From Robiginitomaculum sp. (lineage in GTDB: Bacteria; Pseudomonadota; Alphaproteobacteria; Caulobacterales; Maricaulaceae), in contig JALSYJ010000207.1 of NCBI GenBank assembly GCA_027071965.1, positions 1 to 10,756 on the forward strand: a stretch of 10,756 nt of DNA, read 5' to 3'. Below, one piece after another: positions 1-7,163 of this stretch. Within the stretch, counting starts at the first letter, position 1. Each line of letters starts with the position of its first letter. The notes beneath the pieces are model-generated. The model worked only from the letters and a program-made list of their open reading frames with translations, did not search any database and had not been told where the DNA came from. The position numbers and the translations under genes are program-made.

Positions 1-727
1 ATGCGCCGGGAATAAATTCAATATTCATCGACAGGACAACCAATGCGCCACCAATATAAAACAAAGCCATGATCGGAACTAAAAAGCTGGCAACACGGGC
101 AATGGATTTAACCCCTCCCATAATTACAAATGCCACCAGAACCGCCATAACAATGCCACTTATCCATTTTGGAGCATTCATATTTTGCTCGAATAAAGCA
201 GCAACACCATTAGCCTGTACCAGATTACCCGTGCCAGGTGCGGCAATTGCAGTACAAATAGCAAAAATCCATGCCAGCCATACCCAGTTCTTTCCCATGC
301 CGTTTTTGATGTAATACATGGGCCCGCCCACATGTTGGCCCTTTTCGTCGGTTTCACGAAACCTTACCGCCAATAATGCTTCGGAGTATTTGGTAGCCAT
401 GCCCAGCACGGCAGTCATCCACATCCAAAACACGGCACCAGGTCCTCCAAGGGTAATTGCAGTTGCCACACCGGCAATGTTACCGGTGCCAATGGTTGCG
501 GATAGTGCAGTAAACAGGGCTGCAACCGGAGAAATCTCACCAGAATCCTTATCGGCACCTTCCTTGTTTTTTCCAAACAATAATCCAATGGCATAGGGCA
601 GTCGTCTGACAGACATAAAGCGCATGCCCACGGTCAAATACAAACCTGTGCCAAACAACAGGGCGACCAATGGCCAATTCCATATCCAGCCGTCGATTTT
701 ACCTAATACTTCCTGTACGGTTTCCAT
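1..727 (-). CDS. AGCS-family sodium:alanine/amino-acid symporter, N-terminal part (runs off left edge)
   Basis: This is an inner-membrane symporter that would take up a small neutral amino acid (alanine or glycine in known relatives) with Na+. I translated 242 codons from the minus strand; the C-terminal half lies beyond position 1. The family signature GGPGAVFWMWMTAVLG is at residues 94-109, preceded by SATIGTGNIAG (76-86), and a second conserved loop, APGTGNLVQANG, is at 163-174. Hydrophobic membrane segments are visible from about residue 17, 85, 148, 190 and 214. The start ATG (725-727) has a G-rich Shine-Dalgarno, GGGGGA, a few bases upstream. The gene is divergent from tryptophanase across 125 bp, so shared control is possible. 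The substrate cannot be read from the sequence. The family call is secure; a role in tryptophan metabolism is only inferred from position. Confidence 0.93.
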   Translation of the reverse strand, partial: METVQEVLGKIDGWIWNWPLVALLFGTGLYLTVGMRFMSVRRLPYAIGLLFGKNKEGADKDSGEISPVAALFTALSATIGTGNIAGVATAITLGGPGAVFWMWMTAVLGMATKYSEALLAVRFRETDEKGQHVGGPMYYIKNGMGKNWVWLAWIFAICTAIAAPGTGNLVQANGVAALFEQNMNAPKWISGIVMAVLVAFVIMGGVKSIARVASFLVPIMALFYIGGALVVLSMNIEFIPGA

Positions 728-852
728 GCCCCATCCCCCGGATTGTGTTCCATTTTCGTTGGCGCGAATTAACCACTTGCGATCAGTGCTTGCAAGTGAA
801 CTTATTGCCATTACTGTGCGCGCAGACAAAATTTAATCATCTTGAGGGACAT
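728..852. promoter_or_regulatory. Divergent intergenic region between the AGCS symporter and tnaA
   Basis: This 125-bp gap must hold promoters for both flanking genes. For tnaA, a weak sigma70-like pair is visible: TTGCCA (805-810), a 16-bp spacer, then CAAAAT (827-832). It would give a transcript start near 839 and a very short leader containing the Shine-Dalgarno GAGGGA (844-849). An inverted repeat upstream (774-798) is listed separately. I see no separate short reading frame rich in tryptophan, so there is no evidence for a TnaC-type leader peptide. Confidence 0.4.
774..798. promoter_or_regulatory. Inverted repeat CACTTGC-N11-GCAAGTG, candidate operator
   Basis: Seven bases (774-780) are perfectly complementary to 792-798, with 11 bases between them. 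The right half also forms the 8-bp palindrome CTTGCAAG (789-796). If the weak tnaA promoter proposed at 805-832 is right, the repeat is centred about 50 bases upstream of the transcript start, a usual place for an activator. No regulator gene is in the window, so the binding protein is unknown. Confidence 0.4.
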
Positions 853-2223
853 ATGAACACGATTATAGAGCCATTTCGCATCAAAACCGTTGAACCCATC
901 CGGATGACTTCTGTGGCCGAGCGCGAAAATATTTTGTGTGACGCTGGTTATAATCTGTTTTCTATTGCCAGCCGGGACGTGTTGATTGACCTATTAACCG
1001 ATAGCGGCACTGGCGCCATGAGCACAAAGCAATGGGCATCAATTATGCAGGGCGATGAAAGCTATGCAGGTTCGCCCAGTTTCAAGCGTTTTGAGGTGGC
1101 TATTCAAAATCTGTTTCCATTTGCCCACATCATTCCTACCCATCAGGGCCGGGCTGCCGAAGCAATTTTGTTTTCGATTATGGGAGGAGCTGGCAGACAT
1201 ATTCCTTCCAACACTCATTTTGACACCACCAGAGGCAATGTGGAAGCTACAGGGGCGGAAGCTCATGATCTGGTAATAGAAGAAGGAAAAGATCCGCAAA
1301 ACCAGCACCCATTCAAAGGCAATATGGATGTGAACCGTCTGGATGAGTTCTTGTTAAAATACAAAGGCAAGGTGCCTTGTGTGATGCTCACTGTAACCAA
1401 TAATGCCGGAGGTGGTCAGCCGGTAAGTCTGGAAAATATTCGCGCTACAAGAGCGATAGCCAAAAAACACGGGCTTCCCTTTATTATCGATGCCTGCCGG
1501 TTTGCCGAAAATGCGTGGTTTATTAAATTGCGTGAACCCGGTCAGCAGGATCGCTCCATCACAGATATTGTCCGGGATATGTTTGAAGGTGCTGACGGCA
1601 TGACCATGTCGGCCAAAAAGGATGCTTTTGCCAATATAGGTGGCTGGCTGGCCTTAAACGATAGTGAACTGGCAGAAAAAGCCCGTACCAGACTAATATT
1701 GACCGAGGGCTTTCCCACCTATGGAGGTTTGGCCGGGCGTGATCTTGAGGCTATTGCCCAGGGCCTGACTGAAATTGTTGATGAGGATTATTTGCGCTAC
1801 CGGGTGGCCGTAAATGAATATATTGGCAAGCGCCTTGAGGATATGAGCGTTCCTATAGTAAAGCCAGTTGGCGGTCATGCGGTGTTTATTGATGCCCGGG
1901 CATTCCTGCCACATATTGAGCCTTTGCATTATCCGGGACAATCCTTAGCATGCGAAATGTATCGTGTATCTGGAGTGCGTGCCTGTGAGATCGGCACTGT
2001 AATGTTTGGCCGCAAGCCTGATGGTTCAGAGCACCCGGCAGCAATGGATCTGGTGCGACTGGCAATTCCAAGACGTACCTATACCCAAAGTCATGCTGAT
2101 TATATGTTGGAGCGGATTGCTGATATTGCCCGGAACAAAGATAAATTACGCGGCATGCGTATCACATGGGAGCCACCGGCAATGCGCCATTTTACTGCAA
2201 AATTTGAAATGATGGCAGACTGA
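853..2223 (+). CDS. tnaA: Tryptophanase (tryptophan indole-lyase), PLP-dependent
   Basis: The enzyme splits L-tryptophan into indole, pyruvate and ammonia in the cytoplasm. The product is 456 aa and belongs to the tryptophanase/tyrosine phenol-lyase family (fold-type I PLP enzymes): LIDLLTDSGTGAMS (44-57), PTHQGR (95-100), the DACRFAENAWFIK region (213-225), and MSAKKD with the PLP lysine at K256. Positions that separate the two activities point to tryptophanase. Asp124 in HFDTTR stands where phenol-lyase has Thr124. Ile in RACEIG replaces the phenolate-binding Arg381 of phenol-lyase. MSAKKD replaces MSGKKD, and MRHFTAK near the end has the histidine found in tryptophanase, not phenylalanine. 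The frame is open upstream to 670, but ATG 853 follows GAGGGA (844-849) and matches family N-termini. A transporter gene follows after 44 bp, probably in one operon. Confidence 0.93.
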   Translation: MNTIIEPFRIKTVEPIRMTSVAERENILCDAGYNLFSIASRDVLIDLLTDSGTGAMSTKQWASIMQGDESYAGSPSFKRFEVAIQNLFPFAHIIPTHQGRAAEAILFSIMGGAGRHIPSNTHFDTTRGNVEATGAEAHDLVIEEGKDPQNQHPFKGNMDVNRLDEFLLKYKGKVPCVMLTVTNNAGGGQPVSLENIRATRAIAKKHGLPFIIDACRFAENAWFIKLREPGQQDRSITDIVRDMFEGADGMTMSAKKDAFANIGGWLALNDSELAEKARTRLILTEGFPTYGGLAGRDLEAIAQGLTEIVDEDYLRYRVAVNEYIGKRLEDMSVPIVKPVGGHAVFIDARAFLPHIEPLHYPGQSLACEMYRVSGVRACEIGTVMFGRKPDGSEHPAAMDLVRLAIPRRTYTQSHADYMLERIADIARNKDKLRGMRITWEPPAMRHFTAKFEMMAD

Positions 2224-2267
2224 TCAATTGCCCATATCCGGGCACAGGTTTGATGATAGGGGGGATA

Positions 2268-3638
2268 ATGGATTGGTTAAGTGTGCTGCCGCCATTGGTG
2301 GCAATTGCAATTGTTCTTTGGAAAAAGGAAGTAATTCTGGCTTTACTTGCTGCAATTATAACTTCGGAAGTTTTATTGCTGGTATCGGGGCAGGGATTTT
2401 CACCATTATTGGGCTTGTTGGCGGCTATTGACAGGATAGCAGCAGTTTTTTCCAGCGCATCCAATACCAGAATTTTGATGTTCAGCCTATTGATAGGGGC
2501 ATTACTGGCGTATTTGCGCTATTCGGGCGGAGTTACTGCGCTGGTTGATTTTTTAATCAACAACCGACTTACCAGAAGCCGCAGACAGGCTGGCCTGCTT
2601 AGTTTTGGTGTTGGTGTGGTATTATTTATTGAAAGCAATCTGTCGATTTTAACTTCCGGAATTTTATCACGGGGAATTTATGATCGCTTTGGTCTTAGCA
2701 GGGAGCGCTTGGCCTATGTGATTGACAGCACTGCTGCTCCGATCTGCATTTTATTATTGTTCAATGGCTGGGGAGCCTATGTACTTGGTCTGCTAGGGGG
2801 ATATGATTTTAGCAATCCGGTGCAAATACTGATCGGCTCAGTAGCATTTAATTTTTATGCATGGATAGCACTTGCGATTGTGTTGTTCACAATCATTACC
2901 GACAAGGTGCATGGCCCCATGCGAAGAGTTGATGCCAAGATCGAGACCGCTGCCGAAATTCCGCCAGAATATGCAGCCTCCAGTCCGCGATATATGTTAG
3001 TACCGCTAATGGTTCTTATCACAGCGATTTTCGGGTTTATGTGGTGGACTGGCGATGGCGTTCTAATAGATGGTGATGGTGCGCGCTCTATATTGTATGC
3101 CACCTTTTTAGCCAGTTTGACGGCTTATATAATGATGTTGGCCTCAAAGCGCTTCACCCACGTTAAACTGGTCAAAATTGGGTTTTCAGGCATGAGTGAC
3201 CTGTTACCTCTGGTTAGCATCGTGTTGTTGTCTTTGGCTTTGGGGGCGAGCTTAAAGGCGCTGGGCACCGGGGCTTATATTGCCGGGCTGGCTGATGATA
3301 ACCTTCCGCGAATTTTGATAATTCCCATGTTATTTGCTGCCGGGGCTATCATGTCTTTTACTACGGGTACTTCATGGGGAACCTTTGCCCTGTTAATCCC
3401 AATCGGCGTGCCTCTTATCCAGAACCTGGGCTTGCCGCCTTCGTTAGTATTGTCAGCCATATTGGGTGGTGGAGTATTTGGTGACCATTGCTCGCCGATT
3501 TCTGATACTTCAGTGGTTTCCGCACTGGCAGCGGGGTGTGATCTGCTGGATCATGTACGCACCCAATTACCTTACGCACTGTTTGGTGGCGGGCTGGCAT
3601 TTGCAATGTATATGATTGCCGGACTGATTATGTTGTAG
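2268..3638 (+). CDS. NhaC-superfamily Na+/H+ antiporter-like transporter, linked to tnaA
   Basis: This is a polytopic inner-membrane protein of 456 aa. The C-terminal signature GDHCSPISDTSVVSA (405-419) followed by CDLLDHVRTQLPYAL is typical of the NhaC-type antiporter superfamily, as is LAYVIDSTAAP (148-158). About eleven hydrophobic segments are visible. Family members exchange Na+ for H+, or organic and amino acids with ions, and some have been predicted to be amino-acid transporters from their genetic context. Lying 44 bp after tnaA, this one may move tryptophan, another aromatic amino acid or a product; that is inference. The segment LFIESNLSILTSG (119-131) lacks the paired acidic residues I recall here in classical members. 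ATG 2268 is preferred because GGGGGG (2259-2264) precedes it; in-frame TTG 2250 and ATG 2253 lack a good Shine-Dalgarno. It ends 3 bp from the convergent DUF423 gene. Confidence 0.85.
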   Translation: MDWLSVLPPLVAIAIVLWKKEVILALLAAIITSEVLLLVSGQGFSPLLGLLAAIDRIAAVFSSASNTRILMFSLLIGALLAYLRYSGGVTALVDFLINNRLTRSRRQAGLLSFGVGVVLFIESNLSILTSGILSRGIYDRFGLSRERLAYVIDSTAAPICILLLFNGWGAYVLGLLGGYDFSNPVQILIGSVAFNFYAWIALAIVLFTIITDKVHGPMRRVDAKIETAAEIPPEYAASSPRYMLVPLMVLITAIFGFMWWTGDGVLIDGDGARSILYATFLASLTAYIMMLASKRFTHVKLVKIGFSGMSDLLPLVSIVLLSLALGASLKALGTGAYIAGLADDNLPRILIIPMLFAAGAIMSFTTGTSWGTFALLIPIGVPLIQNLGLPPSLVLSAILGGGVFGDHCSPISDTSVVSALAAGCDLLDHVRTQLPYALFGGGLAFAMYMIAGLIML

Positions 3639-3641
3639 GGG

Positions 3642-3992
3642 CTATTTAAGGCGTAGCTCACTTAAGGCCAATGCCAGCCAGCCAAGAATGAGCAGACCTC
3701 CCGAAACCGGAGCCATGCCGGGAATAAATATTTCTGGTGCAAAAATTAACAGGCTAAGGGCACCAGCAAACATATACCCGCCCAGCACAAACAAGGCGCT
3801 GGCAAGATGTGCACTGCGGGCAAGGGCGATTAAGGCGGCCAGCATATGCAGACTCTGCACCAACCCGGCAGAATGTAAAATTCTTATACTGGTTTCATTG
3901 TCGGCTGTGTGCGCTGCCATGGATAACAAAACTACGCCCAAGGCTCCTCCGAGGGCGGCCAGAGTTCCAAGCGGCTTGGACAGCTTATTCAC
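3642..3992 (-). CDS. DUF423 family small membrane protein
   Basis: The product is 116 aa with four hydrophobic segments, at about residues 7-27, 46-60, 64-88 and 95-113. The ending PVSGGLLILGWLALAL and the MAAH near residue 25 match the DUF423 (YgdD-like) pattern, in which a GAxGAH motif comes early and a PxGGxxxxxGW motif late. The function of the family is not established. The start is GTG at 3990-3992, and the sequence GTGAATAA overlaps the upstream TPR gene's stop by 8 nt, so translation is probably coupled. The stop lies 3 bp from the stop of the convergent transporter gene, leaving no room for a separate terminator. Confidence 0.8.
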   Translation of the reverse strand: MNKLSKPLGTLAALGGALGVVLLSMAAHTADNETSIRILHSAGLVQSLHMLAALIALARSAHLASALFVLGGYMFAGALSLLIFAPEIFIPGMAPVSGGLLILGWLALALSELRLK

Positions 3993-4794
3993 TACGCAAT
4001 GCCTGCCAGGCCTGTGGTCGGGTAATCATGGTTTTAATCAGATGGACATTCTGCTTGGCCACTTCGCCGGGCAGATCATTTGCAGCCATTGCCTCTGCCT
4101 CATTGAATTTTCCCTGCAAGCCTAAAACCAAAGCCAGGTTTTGACGGACTTTGGCACTGGCGCCGGGTTGGGCATTGGCTCGAAGCAACCATTTTTCAGC
4201 GGTCACGGGGTCTCCTTGCAATGCGTGGCTAAGGCCGATATTGGACAGGATGTCCGGATCATTAGGGGAAAAAGCCAAAGCCCGGGTAAAGTGATTTATG
4301 GCCTTGTCGTGATTATCGCTTTGATCATAGGCCACACCGATGGCCGAAATTATTTTGGGATTGGCAGGATCTTGTTGCAGAGCAGATTGCAAAAAGGCAA
4401 TTGCATTTTGTGCATGGCCGTCTTCAATCAGGGCCTGCCCGGTGACTAATAATAAATCCCTGTCATCCGGGAAAAGTGCCAAAGCCTGCGAGCCAATGGT
4501 AGCAGCTCGTCCGGGATTACCCACAACACGCACAATTCGCGCCAGCTCCAAAGCTGCTTCACGGTCAGCAGGATTGTTTTCATACTCCTTGGCCCAGAAC
4601 GCTGCCTGAGAAAGAATATCAAGACGGGCAATATCGTCACGAACTGCGCGGCTCTCAGGGCGAATATCCCGAATCATTTCCTCTGCAATAGCGGTTTCTT
4701 CTTCGCTGGCCGGGGTGGCACAGGCCACTAGAATCAGGGGCAAAGTCATAAGTGACAGCAATTTGGCCATTACAGGTAGATTAAAGGGGCGCAT
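3985..4794 (-). CDS. TadD-like TPR lipoprotein
   Basis: The product is a 269-aa predicted lipoprotein. A hydrophobic signal (residues 8-24) ends in the lipobox LVAC, with Cys25 the likely lipidated residue. Tetratricopeptide repeats follow from about residue 77 to 246, roughly 34 residues each, with clear units at 111-144, 145-178 and 179-212. The ending NLALVLGLQGKFNEAEAMA with a following DLPGE stretch resembles alphaproteobacterial TadD, a lipoprotein of the Flp/Tad pilus apparatus. No other tad genes are in the window, so this could be an orphan TadD or a general TPR scaffold on the periplasmic face of a membrane. ATG 4794 is supported by AAGGAT about 8 nt upstream; the internal Met9 is a less likely start. 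The gene overlaps DUF423 by 8 nt. Confidence 0.82.
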   Translation of the reverse strand: MRPFNLPVMAKLLSLMTLPLILVACATPASEEETAIAEEMIRDIRPESRAVRDDIARLDILSQAAFWAKEYENNPADREAALELARIVRVVGNPGRAATIGSQALALFPDDRDLLLVTGQALIEDGHAQNAIAFLQSALQQDPANPKIISAIGVAYDQSDNHDKAINHFTRALAFSPNDPDILSNIGLSHALQGDPVTAEKWLLRANAQPGASAKVRQNLALVLGLQGKFNEAEAMAANDLPGEVAKQNVHLIKTMITRPQAWQALRSE

Positions 4795-4880
4795 ATTGAC
4801 AATCCTTGTGTTAACAGAGGCAAATTTGCGAAATTGCCGTCAAGATATGGTTAATAAATATTCACTATTTGGAATCTGCT
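4795..4880. promoter_or_regulatory. Divergent intergenic region between the TPR lipoprotein and M17 peptidase genes
   Basis: This 86-bp gap must contain start signals for both directions. It holds the perfect 10-bp palindrome GCAAATTTGC (4820-4829) and an AT-rich stretch at 4851-4870. I could not assign a promoter with proper -35/-10 spacing on either strand. The palindrome is a possible operator, but short AT-rich palindromes also occur by chance. Confidence 0.3.
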
Positions 4881-6254
4881 ATGAAAAACCAATTGCCCGA
4901 AAGCATTAAATCCGGTGCATCACCACTTTATTTACTTACTCCGGATCTATTGCAGCATTGGTTAAAGCTGATGCCGGAAACCGTGGTGGACTGGGTGCGC
5001 TCAAATGGCTTTAGCGCCAAAACCGCTCAGATTATGAAAATTCCGGTAGACGGTTGTCCAGAGCTTACCCTTGTTGGACTTGGTCAAAAACAAACCGCAG
5101 AAGATATTGGTGCTTTACCTGCGCTTTTAGGTGAGGGTGATTATTTTCTAGCCTTTGCCCCCGCAGCACTGGATCGCAGCCAGATGGCGTTGTTTTGGCT
5201 GATGGGCTGTTATCGCTTTGAAGATTTTAAGGATGCTAAGTCAAAACCAGCCTGTTTGCATATTGCTGGCGCAAACCGGGCATTGGTTTTGGCTAAAGCC
5301 GAAGCAATTGTTCTGGCCAGAGACTTGATCAATACACCTGCCAATATTCTTGGTACCGAGGCGCTTGAAAAAGCAGTTTTTGATCTGGGTGCAAAGTTTG
5401 GCGCCATGGTTAGCAGTATTGTTGGCAATGATCTGCTAGAGGAAAATTACCCTATGATCCATGCGGTTGGACGGGCTGCGGAACAAGCACCAAGACTGGT
5501 GCATCTAATGTGGGGGAATGAGAGCAATCCGGCAATATCTCTGGTTGGCAAGGGAGTTATTTTTGACACTGGCGGCTTGAATATTAAAACCGGGAAATTC
5601 ATGAAGCTAATGAAAAAGGATATGGGTGGTGCTGCCAATGCCATGGCGCTGGCGCGCATGATAATGCAGGCAAAATTACCAGTATTTCTGAATTTATTTG
5701 TCCCGATTGTGGATAATGCAATTTCCGGCAATGCATACCGGCCCAGTGATGTACTAAACTCGCGTTTGGGACTTACGGTAGAGATTGACAATACAGATGC
5801 TGAAGGGCGGCTTATTCTGGCTGATGCGTTAACCCGCGCTGTTGAGGATCAACCTGAATTACTGATAGATTTTGCTACCCTGACGGGCGCAGCCAGGGTG
5901 GCATTAGGCCCGCAAATGGCCCCATTTTATACAAATGATGACGAATTGGCTAATTGGCTGCAAAGGGCGGCCAAGGCAAGCGCTGATCCGGTATGGCAAA
6001 TGCCGTTATGGGACGGCTATGATAATTGGCTTGATAGTGATATTGCTGATATTTGTCATACCTCCAGCAGTCCAATGGCCGGGTCAGTAACTGCTGCCCT
6101 ATTTTTGCAACGTTTTGTTGCAGGTATCCCGTGGATTCACTTTGACATTTATGGCTGGTCTGAGAAGCAGCGCCCAGGCCACCCCGTTGGTGGTGATATT
6201 CAGGGGCCGCTGGCCGTGTTTTCCATGTTGCAGGAGAAGTATCAGTGTGAGTAA
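4881..6254 (+). CDS. M17 leucyl aminopeptidase family protein
   Basis: This cytoplasmic dinuclear metallopeptidase removes N-terminal residues from peptides. The product is 457 aa. All active-site positions of bovine leucine aminopeptidase are present with a constant offset of 26. Metal ligands are Lys224 and Asp229 (VGKGVIFDTGG), Asp247 (KKDMGG), and Asp306 and Glu308 in the signature NTDAEGRLILADAL (304-317). The catalytic residues are Lys236 and Arg310. The N-terminal 150 residues are divergent, as usual for the family. ATG 4881 is chosen because GGA (4871-4873) lies 7 bases before it; the in-frame TTG at 4869 would add four residues. The stop overlaps the GTG start of the NlpC/P60 gene by 8 nt. 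It is nearer the shorter PepB-like branch than the full-length PepA branch, so I give no symbol. Confidence 0.94.
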   Translation: MKNQLPESIKSGASPLYLLTPDLLQHWLKLMPETVVDWVRSNGFSAKTAQIMKIPVDGCPELTLVGLGQKQTAEDIGALPALLGEGDYFLAFAPAALDRSQMALFWLMGCYRFEDFKDAKSKPACLHIAGANRALVLAKAEAIVLARDLINTPANILGTEALEKAVFDLGAKFGAMVSSIVGNDLLEENYPMIHAVGRAAEQAPRLVHLMWGNESNPAISLVGKGVIFDTGGLNIKTGKFMKLMKKDMGGAANAMALARMIMQAKLPVFLNLFVPIVDNAISGNAYRPSDVLNSRLGLTVEIDNTDAEGRLILADALTRAVEDQPELLIDFATLTGAARVALGPQMAPFYTNDDELANWLQRAAKASADPVWQMPLWDGYDNWLDSDIADICHTSSSPMAGSVTAALFLQRFVAGIPWIHFDIYGWSEKQRPGHPVGGDIQGPLAVFSMLQEKYQCE

Positions 6255-7104
6255 GGCATTTGACCCGAGAACTACACCGGCCAGAGCTGATTTGGCTGCA
6301 GATTTCTTACAAGGCCAAATAAGTGCCAGAAAATTTGTAGCCGGGAGGAAATTGCGTGTTCAGGCAATGGTAGCTGATATGGTGGCAGCTCCTGATGAGA
6401 ATCAGAGCCTGCAAACACAATTGCTGTTTGGTGAAGAAATCATCGTCTATGAGAAAAAGAACGGCTGGGCATGGGGGCAGGCAGTTGTTGATGGTTATGT
6501 GGGATATGTAAATGCTGATGCCCTTGCTCTGAAAGAACAGGAGCCAGATTATCGAGTATGTTCCTTGCGTACGGCGGTTTTTTGTCAGCCTGACGTTAAA
6601 GCGCCGGTGTCTGGTTTTCTGCACTGTAATTCCCTAGTGCAGGTTGAGGCTAGGCAAGGAAATTTTGGAAAAGTTTCTGATGGCTGGGTATTTTGGGGCG
6701 ATTTAGCGCCAATAAATACAGTAGCACCGGACTGGGTGGAGGTTGCGCATAAATATTTGCATGCGCCATATGTCTGGGGTGGGCGCAGCAGTTTTGGTCT
6801 TGATTGTTCAGCTTTGGTGCAAAATGCACTGCTGGCCGCCGGGAGTTCATGTCCCCGGGATTCAGATATGCAAGAGGCTGTACTGGGAGAACCTGTATCC
6901 TTGTCAAAAATGGAAACAGGTCTGCTTCGTGGGGATTTGGTGTTCTGGCCTGGGCATGTGGGAATTATGCTTGATCATAAGCAGTTCTTGCACGCCAACG
7001 CCTATCATATGGCCACGGCTATAGAGCCTTTGACTGCGGCAATCAGTCGCATACAAAAAACCTCCGGATCGGTTCGTTCGATCCGAAGGTTGCTCGAAGC
7101 CTAA
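6247..7104 (+). CDS. NlpC/P60 (C40) peptidase with bacterial SH3 domains
   Basis: This is a likely gamma-D-glutamyl-diamino acid endopeptidase acting on peptidoglycan peptides. The product is 285 aa. SH3-like segments occupy about residues 35-95 (GYVGYV at 83-88) and 100-155. The NlpC/P60 domain runs from about 163 to the end, with YVWGGR (175-180), catalytic Cys187 in GLDCSALV, His237 in GHVGIML and His249 in FLHANAY as the third residue. The start is GTG 6247, with AGGAGA (6232-6237) 9 nt upstream; the open frame further upstream is only a shadow of the preceding gene. GTGAGTAA overlaps that gene's stop. I see no signal peptide, so action in the cytoplasm, together with the co-translated aminopeptidase, suggests recycling of cell-wall peptides, as in the YkfC/DPP VI group. 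The exact substrate is inferred. Confidence 0.92.
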   Translation: MSKAFDPRTTPARADLAADFLQGQISARKFVAGRKLRVQAMVADMVAAPDENQSLQTQLLFGEEIIVYEKKNGWAWGQAVVDGYVGYVNADALALKEQEPDYRVCSLRTAVFCQPDVKAPVSGFLHCNSLVQVEARQGNFGKVSDGWVFWGDLAPINTVAPDWVEVAHKYLHAPYVWGGRSSFGLDCSALVQNALLAAGSSCPRDSDMQEAVLGEPVSLSKMETGLLRGDLVFWPGHVGIMLDHKQFLHANAYHMATAIEPLTAAISRIQKTSGSVRSIRRLLEA

Positions 7105-7106
7105 GC

Positions 7107-7142
7107 GTAAGGCGAAAGCTTTAGTCTGACGATTCGCCTTAC
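7107..7142. terminator. Perfect 10-bp inverted repeat between convergent genes, possible bidirectional terminator
   Basis: GTAAGGCGAA (7107-7116) pairs perfectly with TTCGCCTTAC (7133-7142) around a 16-base loop. It lies between the NlpC/P60 stop (7104) and the cytochrome stop (7164-7166), the natural place for a shared terminator. No T-run follows the stem on either strand, so it is not a classical intrinsic terminator. It may be a transcript-end stabilising hairpin, a protein site or a copy of a dispersed repeat. Confidence 0.45.
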
Positions 7143-7163
7143 ACTGATGCTCTTACTGTGCTT

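Noticed and set aside
69..596. Two plus-strand open frames (69-314 and 318-596)
   Set aside because: They are shadows; the minus strand encodes the AGCS symporter with its family signature.
726..836. 36-codon reading frame just before tnaA, considered as a TnaC-like leader peptide
   Set aside because: It has no tryptophan codon, its start overlaps the symporter start, and it has no visible ribosome binding site of its own.
670..852. Upstream in-frame extension of tnaA by 61 residues
   Set aside because: ATG 853 has a clear Shine-Dalgarno (GAGGGA) and matches family N-termini; the extension overlaps the divergent symporter gene and has no family resemblance.
853..2223. Tyrosine phenol-lyase (tpl) as the product
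   Set aside because: Asp replaces Thr124, Ile replaces Arg381, MSAKKD replaces MSGKKD, and His is present in RHFTAK; all are tryptophanase-type.
3688..4125. Plus-strand open frame of 145 codons
   Set aside because: It lies antisense to DUF423 and the TPR lipoprotein, and its product has no membrane, signal or domain pattern of its own.
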